NCBI RefSeq assembly: GCF_019203965.1
Contig: NZ_CP076448.1
Location: forward strand, 1,689,001-1,753,000
Direction: 5' to 3'
DNA: 64,000 nucleotides
DNA from: Elioraea tepida
GTDB lineage: Bacteria; Pseudomonadota; Alphaproteobacteria; Acetobacterales; Acetobacteraceae
Shown: positions 29,725 to 38,002 of the stretch, in pieces
How the letters are laid out: every line of letters begins with the position of its first letter
How positions within the stretch are numbered: the first letter of the stretch is position 1
Notes under the pieces: model-generated
What the model was told of the DNA's origin: nothing
Database searches by the model: none
The model's input: the letters and a program-made list of their open reading frames with translations, nothing else
Translations under genes and position numbers: made by a program

Positions 29725-32564
29725 GCAGCCCGGCGCCGCGTGACCAGCCCCGACCGCACCGCATCGGCGCAGCGGTCGCAGAGGCCGGGATGGTCCTCGT
29801 GCGTGCCGACTTCGGGCAGAACCTTCCAGCAGCGCTCGCATTTCCGCCCCTCGGCCCGTTCGGGCACGACGGCGACGCCGGCGAGGCCCTCAAGCGTGAA
29901 CGCGCCCGGCGGGGCAGGGTCGGTCGAGACCGTGAGCCCGGAGGTGATCGCCACCTCCGCCCAGGTCGCGGCGTCGAGAAGACCGGCGTCGGGCCCGGTG
30001 AGATGGAGAACCGGGGCGGCCTGGAGGCTCGAGCCGATCCTGCCTTCGGCACGCTCCTTCTCAAGCGCGCCGGTGACGGCACGGCGAAGCTCGCGGATCC
30101 GCGCCCATTTCGCCGCGAGCGTCTCGTCGCGCCACGCGGCCGGAACCTCGGGGAACAGGCGCAGATGCACCGAGCCGTCCTCGGACGGAAAGCGCGCGAG
30201 CCACGCCTCCTCGGCGGTGAAGACGAGCACCGGCGCAAGCCAGGCGGTGAGGCAGTGGAACAGATGGTCGAGCACGGTGCGCACGGCGCGTCGGCGCGGG
30301 CTGTCGGGACGGTCGCAGTAGAGCGAGTCCTTGCGGATGTCGAAGTAGAAGGCCGAGAGGTCGGTGGCGCAGAACTGGTGCAGCTCGGCGAACACGCCGG
30401 TCCAGGTATAGCCCTCCGTCGCCTCGCGCACCCGGGAGTCGAGCTCGGCAAGACGATGCAGCACCCAGCGCTCGAGCTCGGGCATCGCCTCGGGCGAGAC
30501 GCGTTCGGCCTCCGTGAAGCCGTCGAGAGCGCCGATCAGCCACCGGAGCGTGTTGCGGATACGCCGGTAGAGCTCCGCCTGCTGTTTGAGGATCTCGGGG
30601 CCGATGCGCTGGTCCTCGGTATAGTCCGAGGCCATCACCCACAGCCTCAGGATGTCGGCGCCGTATTCCGCGATCACCTCCTGCGGCGCGACCACGTTGC
30701 CGAGCGATTTCGACATCTTCCGCCCCTGCTCGTCGAGCGTGAAGCCGTGCGTCAGCACCGCCTTGTAGGGCGCGCGCCCGCGCGTGCCGCAGCTCTCGAG
30801 CAGCGAGGAGTGGAACCAGCCGCGATGCTGGTCCGACCCCTCGAGGTAGAGGTCGGCGGGCCAGGCGAGGCTCTCCGAGCCTTCGAGAACGAAAGCGTGG
30901 GTCGAGCCGCTCTCGAACCACACCTCGATGATGTCGCGCACCTGCTCGTAGTCGTCCGGGTTCCGGCCCTCGCCGAGGAAGACGGCAGGCGGGGTCGTCC
31001 ACCAGGCATCCGCCCCTTCGCGCTCGAAGGCCTCGGCGATCCGGTCGATCACCGCCTGGTCGCGCAGCGGCTCGCCGGTGCGCTTCTCGACGAAGATCGC
31101 GATCGGCACGCCCCAGGCGCGCTGGCGGGAGACGCACCAGTCGGGCCTCTGGGCGATCATGGCACGGAGGCGGTTCTTGCCCTGGGGCGGGACGAAGCGC
31201 GTCGCCTCGATGGCGGCGAGAGCCCGGGCGCGCACCCCGTTCGGCCCATCCATCGCGACGAACCACTGCGGCGTGTTGCGGAAGATCAAAGGCGCCTTGG
31301 ACCGCCAGGAGTGCGGGTAGGAGTGCACCAGCACGCCGCGGGCGAGCAGGGCGCCGGCTTCGGCGAGCGCGTCGCAGACCGGATCCGCCGCCTCGTAGAC
31401 ATGGATGCCGGCGAACAGCGGCACGTGGTCGAGGAACCGCCCGTCCGGCCCGACCGTGTCGGGGGTGGGGAGCCCGTGCTTCTGGCCGAGCAGCCAGTCC
31501 TCCTCGCCATGGCCTGGGGCGATGTGGACGAAGCCCGTCCCGGCGTCCGTGGTAACGAAGTCGCCGGGCAGGGCGGGCACATCGACCTCGTAGCCCTTGC
31601 CGCGGAGCGGATGGGCGCAGACCGTGCCCGCAAGCTCCGCCCCCTTCAGCACGCGACGCACGAGGTGCTGAGTGATGCCCGCCTCCTTGGCGACATCGGG
31701 CAGGAGGTGCAGGGCGACGAGCAGATGCTCGCCCACGCGGGCGCGCGCGCCGTCCCGAGCGCCCTCGACGGCCACGAGCGCATAGTCGATCTCCGCCCCG
31801 TAGGCGACGGCGCGGTTGCCCGGGATGGTCCAGGGCGTGGTGGTCCAGATCACGATCGAGGCGCCGCGGAGGTCGGGCGCGGGGGCCTCAAGCACCGGGA
31901 ACCGAACCCAGACCGTGGTGGAACGATGGTCATGGTATTCGACCTCGGCATCGGCGAGAGCGGTCTTCTCCACGGGGCTCCACAGAACCGGCTTGGCGCC
32001 GCGATAGAGGCCGCCATTCATCAGGAACCGGCCGATCTCGCGCCAGATCATCGCCTCCGACCGGAAGTCCATCGTCGAATAGGGTTTGGCCCAGTCGCCG
32101 GCCACGCCGAGTCTCTGGAACTCGGCGCTTTGGACCGCCATCCAGTGCGCGGCATAGGCGCGGCACTCGGCGCGGAAGGCGACCGGATCGACCGCATCCT
32201 TGTCGCGGCCGGCGGCGCGGTACTGCTCCTCGATCTTCCACTCGATCGGCAGGCCGTGGCAGTCCCAGCCCGGCACGTAGTTGGCGTCATAGCCCGCCAT
32301 CTGCTTGGCGCGGTTGATGACGTCCTTGAGGATCTTGTTCAGCGCGTGGCCGATATGGATGTTGCCGTTGGCGTACGGGGGGCCGTCGTGGAGGATGAAT
32401 TTCGGCCGGCCCGCGGCCGCGGCGCGCAGCCTCTGCCACAGCCCGATCCTCTGCCAGCGCTCGAGCAGCGCGGGTTCGCGCTTCGCAAGCTCCCCCCGCA
32501 TCGGGAAGGAGGTGACGGGGAGGAACACGGTGTCGCGGTAGTCGCGCTTCGGCGCGTCGGTCAT
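29721..32564 (-). CDS. ileS: Isoleucyl-tRNA synthetase
   Basis: A 947-residue class I aminoacyl-tRNA synthetase. HIGH is at residues 70-73 in PYANGNIHIGHALNKILKD, KMSKS at 616-620 in GRKMSKSLGN, and the C-terminal zinc finger (CERCWKVLPEVG, then CDRC) is intact. An editing domain with TTTPWTIPGNRAVA lies between the two halves of the Rossmann fold. Length is normal for bacterial IleRS. I chose ATG 32562-32564 (MTDAPKRDYRDTVFLP), the usual start; 46 more codons upstream are open but not conserved-looking. It leads the ileS-lspA-DUF3035 unit. Confidence 0.97.
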   Translation of the reverse strand: MTDAPKRDYRDTVFLPVTSFPMRGELAKREPALLERWQRIGLWQRLRAAAAGRPKFILHDGPPYANGNIHIGHALNKILKDVINRAKQMAGYDANYVPGWDCHGLPIEWKIEEQYRAAGRDKDAVDPVAFRAECRAYAAHWMAVQSAEFQRLGVAGDWAKPYSTMDFRSEAMIWREIGRFLMNGGLYRGAKPVLWSPVEKTALADAEVEYHDHRSTTVWVRFPVLEAPAPDLRGASIVIWTTTPWTIPGNRAVAYGAEIDYALVAVEGARDGARARVGEHLLVALHLLPDVAKEAGITQHLVRRVLKGAELAGTVCAHPLRGKGYEVDVPALPGDFVTTDAGTGFVHIAPGHGEEDWLLGQKHGLPTPDTVGPDGRFLDHVPLFAGIHVYEAADPVCDALAEAGALLARGVLVHSYPHSWRSKAPLIFRNTPQWFVAMDGPNGVRARALAAIEATRFVPPQGKNRLRAMIAQRPDWCVSRQRAWGVPIAIFVEKRTGEPLRDQAVIDRIAEAFEREGADAWWTTPPAVFLGEGRNPDDYEQVRDIIEVWFESGSTHAFVLEGSESLAWPADLYLEGSDQHRGWFHSSLLESCGTRGRAPYKAVLTHGFTLDEQGRKMSKSLGNVVAPQEVIAEYGADILRLWVMASDYTEDQRIGPEILKQQAELYRRIRNTLRWLIGALDGFTEAERVSPEAMPELERWVLHRLAELDSRVREATEGYTWTGVFAELHQFCATDLSAFYFDIRKDSLYCDRPDSPRRRAVRTVLDHLFHCLTAWLAPVLVFTAEEAWLARFPSEDGSVHLRLFPEVPAAWRDETLAAKWARIRELRRAVTGALEKERAEGRIGSSLQAAPVLHLTGPDAGLLDAATWAEVAITSGLTVSTDPAPPGAFTLEGLAGVAVVPERAEGRKCERCWKVLPEVGTHEDHPGLCDRCADAVRSGLVTRRRAA

Positions 32565-32740
32565 GGTCTGTCCTGGAATGGCGCGGGGTGCCGCGCGGTC
32601 GGCCACGGGGTGGGGTGAACCCGGCGCCCCCTCAGGGCGCCGGGCAACGAATTCGGAAGGAGTGCCGCCGCGCCATGGGCTGATCGATACCGAAGCGGCC
32701 ACACCGGGTCAAATGCTGAAGGCCGGCGGCCTGCCCTCGG

Positions 32741-33073
32741 TCACGAGAGGAGCTTGAGCGCGGCGACGCCGATCACGATCGTGGCGATCGCGCCGATCCG
32801 CGCGAGTGTCGCGGGTTCGTCGAACAGCATCATCCCGGCGATCGCGGTTCCCGCCGCACCGATTCCGACCCAGACCGCATAGGCCGTGCCGATCGGGAGA
32901 TGCCGCGCGGCAAGGCCGAGCAGGATGACGGAGGCGGCCATGGCCGCGACCGTGAGCGCGGTCGTGCCTGGCCGGGCGAGCGACAGCCCCTGCGAGAGCT
33001 TGAGCCCCACCGCCCAGCCGATCTCGAGCAGGCCCGCGAGCACGAGCAGAAGCCATGACCACGCCTGCGCCAT
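32741..33073 (-). CDS. SMR family exporter, Gdx/SugE subtype (probable guanidinium exporter)
   Basis: A 110-residue four-helix membrane protein. The key glutamate in helix 1 is E14 area (GLLEIGWAVGLKLSQG), and LPIGTAYAVWVGIGAAGTAIAG in helix 3 matches the SugE/Gdx side of the small multidrug resistance family rather than EmrE. Gdx proteins exchange guanidinium for protons as dimers in the inner membrane. It follows ribF by 11 bases, so it is probably read from the same transcript; no guanidine riboswitch can fit in front of it. Subtype is inferred from motif. Confidence 0.85.
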   Translation of the reverse strand: MAQAWSWLLLVLAGLLEIGWAVGLKLSQGLSLARPGTTALTVAAMAASVILLGLAARHLPIGTAYAVWVGIGAAGTAIAGMMLFDEPATLARIGAIATIVIGVAALKLLS

Positions 33074-33084
33074 GGGCCGGGGCC

Positions 33085-34035
33085 TCAGACCGGGGCGAGC
33101 AGGGAACGCGCGGCGTCGCAATCGGCGCGCATCTGGGCCGCGAGCGCCTCGAGGCTCGCGAACTTCGCCTCCTCGCGCAGGAAGGCGGCGAAGGCGACGC
33201 GAAGCCTACGCCCGTAGAGGTCGCCCGCGAAGTCGAACAGGAACACCTCGAGCAGAGGCTCGGGAAGCGGGTTCACCGTGGGCCTCAGCCCCACGCTTGC
33301 CGCCCCGTCGAACCAGGTGACGCCGCCCGCCTCGTCCTCCACGCCTGCGCGCACGGCGTAGACGCCGAAGCGCGGCGCGAGATGCCTGCCCAAGGGGATG
33401 TTCGCGGTGGGGAAGCCGAGGGTCCGGCCGAGCGCTGCGCCGCGCTGCACCACGCCGCGTATTTCCCACGGGCGGCCGAGGATCGCGTTGGCGCGCGGCA
33501 CGTCGCCTGCAGCGAGCGCCTCGCGCACGGCGGTCGAGGAGAGCGGCAGCCCGCCTTCGCCGACGGCCTTCTCGACCACCGTGACACCGAAGCCGAGCTC
33601 CGCCCCGAGCGCCTCAAGCAGGGCCGGCGTGCCGCCGCGGCGGTGGCCGAAATGGAAGTTCGGCCCGCAGGCCACGTGCCGAGCCCCGAGGCGCTGCACG
33701 AGGATGTCGCGCACGAACGCCTCCGCGGGGATTCGGCTGAAGGCGTGGTCGAACGGCACCGAGACGAGCACCTCGACGCCGAGGGCGGCGAGCGCATCCC
33801 GCTTCGCCTCGGCCAGGGTGAGGCGGAAGGGTGGGTCGTCCGGGCGGAACAGCTCGCGCGGGTGCGGCTCGAAGGTCAGCGCCGCGACCGGGGCGCCGAG
33901 GCGACGCGCGGCCTCGGCTGTGGCGGCGATCACCACCGCATGGCCGCGATGCACGCCGTCGAAATTGCCGAGCGCGACAGCGGCGCCGCGCCAGGGCGGC
34001 GGGATCTCGCCAAGGTCGGAGACGACATGCATCAC
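33085..34035 (-). CDS. ribF: Bifunctional riboflavin kinase/FMN adenylyltransferase
   Basis: A 316-residue enzyme that converts riboflavin to FMN and then FAD. The N-terminal adenylyltransferase domain has GNFDGVHRGH and CGPNFHFGHRRGG. The C-terminal riboflavin kinase domain has LGFPTANIPLG, SVGLRPTVNP and the end motif VFLFDFAGDLYGRRLRVAF. Length is normal. Its start lies 41 bases downstream of the MaoC gene, with the SMR gene behind it. Confidence 0.95.
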   Translation of the reverse strand: MMHVVSDLGEIPPPWRGAAVALGNFDGVHRGHAVVIAATAEAARRLGAPVAALTFEPHPRELFRPDDPPFRLTLAEAKRDALAALGVEVLVSVPFDHAFSRIPAEAFVRDILVQRLGARHVACGPNFHFGHRRGGTPALLEALGAELGFGVTVVEKAVGEGGLPLSSTAVREALAAGDVPRANAILGRPWEIRGVVQRGAALGRTLGFPTANIPLGRHLAPRFGVYAVRAGVEDEAGGVTWFDGAASVGLRPTVNPLPEPLLEVFLFDFAGDLYGRRLRVAFAAFLREEAKFASLEALAAQMRADCDAARSLLAPV

Positions 34036-34076
34036 GGGCGACGGTTAGGGCCGCCGCCGGCGGGGGTCAACGCGGT

Positions 34077-34550
34077 TCAGGCGGCCGCCGGCTTCGCCTC
34101 GGCGGTTCCGATCGCGCCGCGCGAAGGCACCATCACGAGCGCCTCGCCGTCGACCACCGTCCTTCCCGCGACGGTGCAGGTCGTCCGCAGCGTCGCCCGC
34201 TTCTTCTCGGCATCGAGCGAGAGGACGGTGCAGGTGGCGGTGACGGTGTCGCCGATCCGCACCGGGGCGCGGAAGGTGAGCGACTGGGCGAGATAGACCG
34301 ATCCGGGCCCAGGCAGCTTGGTGCCGAGCACCGTAGAGATGAAGGCGGCCGACAGCATGCCGTGGGCGATCCGGCCCTTGAACATCGTCTTCTCGGCGTA
34401 TTCGGCATCGAGATGCACCGGGTTCATGTCGCCCGACACGCCGGCGAACAGCACGATGTCGCTCTCCGTCACGGTGCGGGAGAACGAGGCGCTCATACCT
34501 TCGGCGAGATCCTCGAAATACATCAAGCCGTTGCCGACCACAGCGTTCAT
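34077..34550 (-). CDS. MaoC family dehydratase ((R)-specific enoyl-CoA hydratase-like)
   Basis: A 157-residue hot-dog fold protein. The hydratase motif with catalytic D41 and H46 is present in FAGVSGDMNPVHLDAEYA, followed by GRIAHGMLSAAFISTVLG and LTFRAPVRIGDTVTATCTV. PhaJ-type enzymes of this length hydrate trans-2-enoyl-CoA to (R)-3-hydroxyacyl-CoA, linking beta-oxidation to polyhydroxyalkanoate synthesis. No PHA genes are nearby, so the pathway is not fixed. ATG 34548-34550 is the best-placed start, though the ribosome-binding site is weak; inverted repeats lie 20-57 bases upstream. Confidence 0.85.
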   Translation of the reverse strand: MNAVVGNGLMYFEDLAEGMSASFSRTVTESDIVLFAGVSGDMNPVHLDAEYAEKTMFKGRIAHGMLSAAFISTVLGTKLPGPGSVYLAQSLTFRAPVRIGDTVTATCTVLSLDAEKKRATLRTTCTVAGRTVVDGEALVMVPSRGAIGTAEAKPAAA

Positions 34551-34570
34551 TGTGACTGCGCCCTTCCCCA

Positions 34571-34607
34571 AGCGCCCCTGCGGGCGCTGCTGCATCGCAG
34601 CATGCAG
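34571..34607. repeat. Two adjoining perfect inverted repeats upstream of the MaoC gene
   Basis: AGCGCCC (34571-34577) and GGGCGCT (34582-34588) form a perfect seven-base stem with a four-base loop. Directly next to it TGCTGC (34588-34593) and GCAGCA (34597-34602) form a second perfect stem; CTGCAT (34590-34595) with ATGCAG (34602-34607) is an alternative. They lie between the divergent MaoC and M20 genes, in the leader of the former. They may be operators or RNA hairpins. No T-run follows, so a plain terminator is unlikely. Confidence 0.45.
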
Positions 34608-34715
34608 GACCCTAGCCGATGTCATGCGGCGTGGACAAGCGCCGACGCCGCACGCACCATCCGCCCTCCCGCATGCCGGAGTGTCGCAGGCACCGATGAA
34701 CCGGGCGTTTCCAGG

Positions 34716-35852
34716 ATGACCCTCGCCCTTCGCACCGACCCAGGGGCCTCGGAGCGGATCCTCGAGGGCTTGCGCGACTGGGTCGAGACCGAGAGCCCGA
34801 CCGACGATGCCGGCGCGGTCAATCGCCTCATGGACAAGGCGGAGCGCGCCTTGCGCGCGGCAGGCGCCGCGGTGACGCGGATTCCCGGCCGCGACGGCTT
34901 TGGCGACCTGCTTCGCGCCCGGATCGGCCCCGCCGAAGGAGGGGGGATCCTGATCGCCGGCCATCTCGACACGGTCTGGCCGATCGGAACAATCGCGACG
35001 ATGCCGTTCCGGATCGAGGGCGAGCGCGCCTTCGGCCCCGGCATCTACGACATGAAGGCCGGCTCCTTTCTCGCGCTCCATGCCGTGACCTCGCTTCTCG
35101 GGCAGAAGGTGGCGACCCCGCTGCCCGTGACGCTGCTTCTGACCCCCGACGAGGAGGTCGGCAGCCCGACCTCACGCGAGCTGATCGAGGACGAGGCGAG
35201 ACGCTCGGCGTACGTTCTGATCCCCGAGCCGGCGGGGAAGGGCGGAGCGGTGGTGACGGCGCGCAAGGGGGTTGGCCGGTTCGAGCTTGAGGTGCGGGGC
35301 CGGGCGGCGCATTCCGGGGGGGCCTTCGAAGAGGGGCGGTCGGCAGTCGTGGAGCTCGCGCACCAGATTCTTGCGATCCACCGCATGGTCGACCCCGCGC
35401 GCGGGATCACGACCAATGTCGCGCCGATCCGCGGCGGCACGCGCCCGAACGTGATCGCCGATCGCGCCTTCTGCGAGATCGACCTGCGCGTGGCGAGCCT
35501 CGAGGACGGGGAGCGCATGGAGCGCGCGATCCTCGGCCTCCGCGCCGTGACGGAGGGCTGCACCGTGACGGTGCAGGGCGGCATGAACCGCCCTCCCTTC
35601 GCCGAGACTGAGGCCATCCGTGTCCTCTACGAGCGGGCCCGCGCGATCGCGGCCGAGCTCGGCTTCGAGCTGCCGCGCGAGCATCGCGGCGGCGGCTCCG
35701 ACGGCAATTTCACCGCCGCGCTCGGCATCCCCACGCTCGACGGTCTCGGCTGCCCGGGCGGAGGCGCGCATGCCGACCACGAGCACATCCTCTGGCGCGA
35801 CCTCGCCCCCCGCGCGGCGCTTCTGCTCGGCCTCATCGAGACGCTGAGCTAG
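34716..35852 (+). CDS. M20 family metallopeptidase (carboxypeptidase G2-like)
   Basis: A 378-residue zinc hydrolase of the M20 family. Metal ligands are seen in order: H83 and the following D85 (AGHLDTVWP), D112 (GIYDMKAGSF), the catalytic E146 with E147 (TPDEEVGS), a Glu in LIPEPAGKGG, and a late His in GCPGGGAHADHEHI. The dimerisation lid domain with GRAAHSGGAFEEGRSA lies between. Best match by motif is the glutamate carboxypeptidase group, which cleaves C-terminal or N-acyl glutamate-type bonds; the substrate is unknown. There is no signal peptide, so it is probably cytoplasmic. I chose ATG 34716. Confidence 0.85.
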   Translation: MTLALRTDPGASERILEGLRDWVETESPTDDAGAVNRLMDKAERALRAAGAAVTRIPGRDGFGDLLRARIGPAEGGGILIAGHLDTVWPIGTIATMPFRIEGERAFGPGIYDMKAGSFLALHAVTSLLGQKVATPLPVTLLLTPDEEVGSPTSRELIEDEARRSAYVLIPEPAGKGGAVVTARKGVGRFELEVRGRAAHSGGAFEEGRSAVVELAHQILAIHRMVDPARGITTNVAPIRGGTRPNVIADRAFCEIDLRVASLEDGERMERAILGLRAVTEGCTVTVQGGMNRPPFAETEAIRVLYERARAIAAELGFELPREHRGGGSDGNFTAALGIPTLDGLGCPGGGAHADHEHILWRDLAPRAALLLGLIETLS

Positions 35853-36012
35853 CGGGCGGACCGGCGACCGGGCTCGCACCGGCCGACGTGCCGAGCGAAG
35901 CGATGCCATCGCCTGCGTTCGGCGCATGATGCACGCAACCATTGCAGGAGCGAGACGGCAAGCGTGTGCATCGCAGGAGGCGCGGCCGATGTCTCGCCGG
36001 CAGAACGCTTCC

Positions 36013-36681
36013 CTAGCGGCCCGCCCGCGCCACTGCCTCCCGAACCGCCGCGCGCTTCGAGGCAAGATGCTCGCGCAACGCCGCCCCGAGCGCCGCCCCG
36101 TCGCGCCGGGCGAGCGCCTCCATCATCGCCGCATGCTCGGCGACGCTGCGCTCCCAGCTCTGCTCCTCGACCTGCGCCACGAAGCGTATCCGCTTGAGCC
36201 GGAGCGACAGCGCGCGGTGCAGGGACGCAAGCGTGGGGTTGCCGGCAGCGCCGACGATCCGCTCGTGGATCGCCTCGTTGTGGGCGAGGAACGCGGCGCG
36301 GTTGCCGGCGCGGTGGGCGGCGAGCATCGCCCGGTGCAGCGCCTCGAGCTCTGCCCGCTCCGCCTCGCCCATGCGCTCGGCGGCGAGCTCTCCGGCGCAG
36401 CCCTCGAGAGCGGCGAGCACGGGGAACACCTCGTCCACCTCCTCCGGGGTCACGGGCGTCACCACCGCCCCCTTGTGCGGCTCGATCGCGACGAGGCCTT
36501 CGGCGGCAAGCGCGCGCAGCGCCTCGCGCAGCGGAATCCGGGAGATGCCGAGCCGTGCGGAGAGCTCGGCTTCGGTCAGCCGCGCGCCCGGAGCGAGCGT
36601 GCCGTCGCCGATCAGGCTCCGGAGCCGCTCGGCCGCCGCCTCGGCGAGGGTGCGGCGCTCGACGCGCTCCGCCCCGCTCAT
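36013..36681 (-). CDS. GntR family transcriptional regulator (FCD/FadR subfamily)
   Basis: A 222-residue regulator. The N-terminal winged helix-turn-helix (about 12-75) includes PGARLTEAELSARLGISRIP and LREALRALAAEGL. The C-terminal FCD helical domain has the metal/ligand-binding pattern with Asn-Glu-x-x-His (HNEAIHERI), a later HAAMMEAL, and a final EHLASKR. FCD regulators usually sense small organic acids such as glycolate, lactate or malonate. The gene begins 11 bases after the aminotransferase gene, so it is probably co-transcribed and likely controls that gene and the divergent oxidase. The ligand is inferred only. Confidence 0.88.
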   Translation of the reverse strand: MSGAERVERRTLAEAAAERLRSLIGDGTLAPGARLTEAELSARLGISRIPLREALRALAAEGLVAIEPHKGAVVTPVTPEEVDEVFPVLAALEGCAGELAAERMGEAERAELEALHRAMLAAHRAGNRAAFLAHNEAIHERIVGAAGNPTLASLHRALSLRLKRIRFVAQVEEQSWERSVAEHAAMMEALARRDGAALGAALREHLASKRAAVREAVARAGR

Positions 36682-36691
36682 GCCGGTCGGC

Positions 36692-37924
36692 TCAGGACGG
36701 CGCGGTCGCCGCGAGGTAGCTCATCGCCGCCGCCACGCCGCCCTTCTGGTGCGGCACCTTGGCGAGCTCGAGCCCCATCTCGATCCCCCCAAGCGTGCCG
36801 ACCAGCATCAGGTCGTTGAAGTCGCCGAGATGGCCGATTCGGAACACCCGATCGGCGAGACGGGAGAGGCCGTTGCCGAGGCTCATGTCGAAGGCGTCAC
36901 GGATCCGCGCGCGCAATCCGTCGGCCGAGTGCCCATCGGGCATCAGCACGGCGGTGAGCGAGGAGGAGTAGTTCCTCGGCTCGCGGCAGAGCACCTCGAG
37001 GCCCCAGGCGCGCACGGCACGGCGCGTTGCCTCGGCGTGCCGGTCATGCCGGGCGAAGACGTTGGCGAGGCCCTCCTCGTGCAGCATCGCGATCGCCGCC
37101 TCGAGGCCGTAGAGAAGGTTGGTCGCAGGCGTGTAGGGGAAGTAGCCGGTCGCGTTCGGCCCGGAATGTTCCTCCCACGACCAGAAGCTGCGCGGCAGAC
37201 GTGCCTTCGCGGTCGCCGCCATCGCCTTCTCCGACACGGCATTGAAGGAGAGGCCGGGCGGAAGCATCAGCCCCTTCTGCGAGCCGCCCACCGTGACGTC
37301 CACGCCCCATTCGTCGTGCCGGTAGTCGATCGAGGCGAGCGAGGAGATCGTGTCGACCATGAAGAGGGCCGGGTGGTGCGCGGCGTCGATCGCGCGCCGG
37401 ATCGCGGGAATGTCGGTGGTGCAGCCCGTTGAGGTCTCGTTGTGGACGACGCACACGGCCTTGATGTCATGCGCGCGGTCCTCGGCGAGGATCGCTTCGA
37501 TCTCGGCCGCTGCGGCATCGGCGCCAACGCGCCAGTCGGTGGCGATGAAGCGGGGCTTGAGCCCGAGACGCTCGGCGAGCCGCTTCCACAGAAGGGCGAA
37601 ATGCCCGGTCTCGACCATCAGCACCTCGTCCTCCGGCGAGAGCGTGTTGACGAGTGCCGCCTCCCACGCGCCCGTTCCGGAAGCCGGGTAGATGAACACG
37701 TGCCCCTCGGTGCGGAAGATGGTCTTCATCCCCTCGATGCAGGCGCGGCCGAGCCGGGCGAAGGCGGGGCTGCGATGGTCCATGGTGGGCGCGTCCATGG
37801 CGCGGAGGATCCGGTCGGGAACGTTGGTCGGCCCCGGGATCTGCAGGAAATGCCGGCCTGCGATACGCCCCGGCGCATTGCTTCCCGCCTCGTGCCGAGC
37901 CCTCTGCGTTCCGTCCGGTGCCAT
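36692..37924 (-). CDS. Serine-glyoxylate / alanine-glyoxylate aminotransferase family protein
   Basis: A 410-residue PLP enzyme of the class V aminotransferases. It contains FLQIPGPTNVPDRILRAM and YPASGTGAWEAAL. The PLP aspartate is in ALFMVDTISSLAS, and the Schiff-base lysine is K217 in TVGGSQKGLMLPPGLSF. A serine-glyoxylate aminotransferase makes glycine and hydroxypyruvate, as in the serine cycle or photorespiratory-type salvage. Other donors (alanine, aspartate) cannot be ruled out. ATG 37922-37924 has GGAGGGCGGCG in front. It shares a 78-base divergent promoter region with the FAD oxidase, and the GntR gene follows. Confidence 0.85.
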   Translation of the reverse strand: MAPDGTQRARHEAGSNAPGRIAGRHFLQIPGPTNVPDRILRAMDAPTMDHRSPAFARLGRACIEGMKTIFRTEGHVFIYPASGTGAWEAALVNTLSPEDEVLMVETGHFALLWKRLAERLGLKPRFIATDWRVGADAAAAEIEAILAEDRAHDIKAVCVVHNETSTGCTTDIPAIRRAIDAAHHPALFMVDTISSLASIDYRHDEWGVDVTVGGSQKGLMLPPGLSFNAVSEKAMAATAKARLPRSFWSWEEHSGPNATGYFPYTPATNLLYGLEAAIAMLHEEGLANVFARHDRHAEATRRAVRAWGLEVLCREPRNYSSSLTAVLMPDGHSADGLRARIRDAFDMSLGNGLSRLADRVFRIGHLGDFNDLMLVGTLGGIEMGLELAKVPHQKGGVAAAMSYLAATAPS

Positions 37925-37956
37925 CGCCGCCCTCCGTGCGCCGTGTTGCCTCGGGC

Positions 37957-37972
37957 ATTCGTATACAATATG
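37957..37972. promoter_or_regulatory. Candidate GntR operator in the divergent promoter region
   Basis: GTATAC at 37961-37966 is a perfect palindrome in an AT-rich island within an otherwise very GC-rich region. On the leftward strand it reads TTGTATACGAAT, close to the general (T)GT-A-T-AC form of FCD-type GntR operators. It lies between the aminotransferase and oxidase start codons, with the regulator gene beside them. It may equally be part of a -10 element for the rightward gene. Binding is inference. Confidence 0.35.
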
Positions 37973-38002
37973 CTGAGCAGGGCGGCAACGGAGAGGCGGG
38001 CG

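Noticed and set aside
33831-34715. Open frame extending the M20 peptidase upstream into the MaoC/ribF region
   Set aside because: Antisense to ribF and MaoC and without M20 features; ATG 34716 gives a normal length.
37442-38002. Upstream extension of the FAD oxidase over the aminotransferase gene
   Set aside because: The frame is open but antisense to the aminotransferase; GGAGAGG places the start at 38003 (or ATG 37970 at most).
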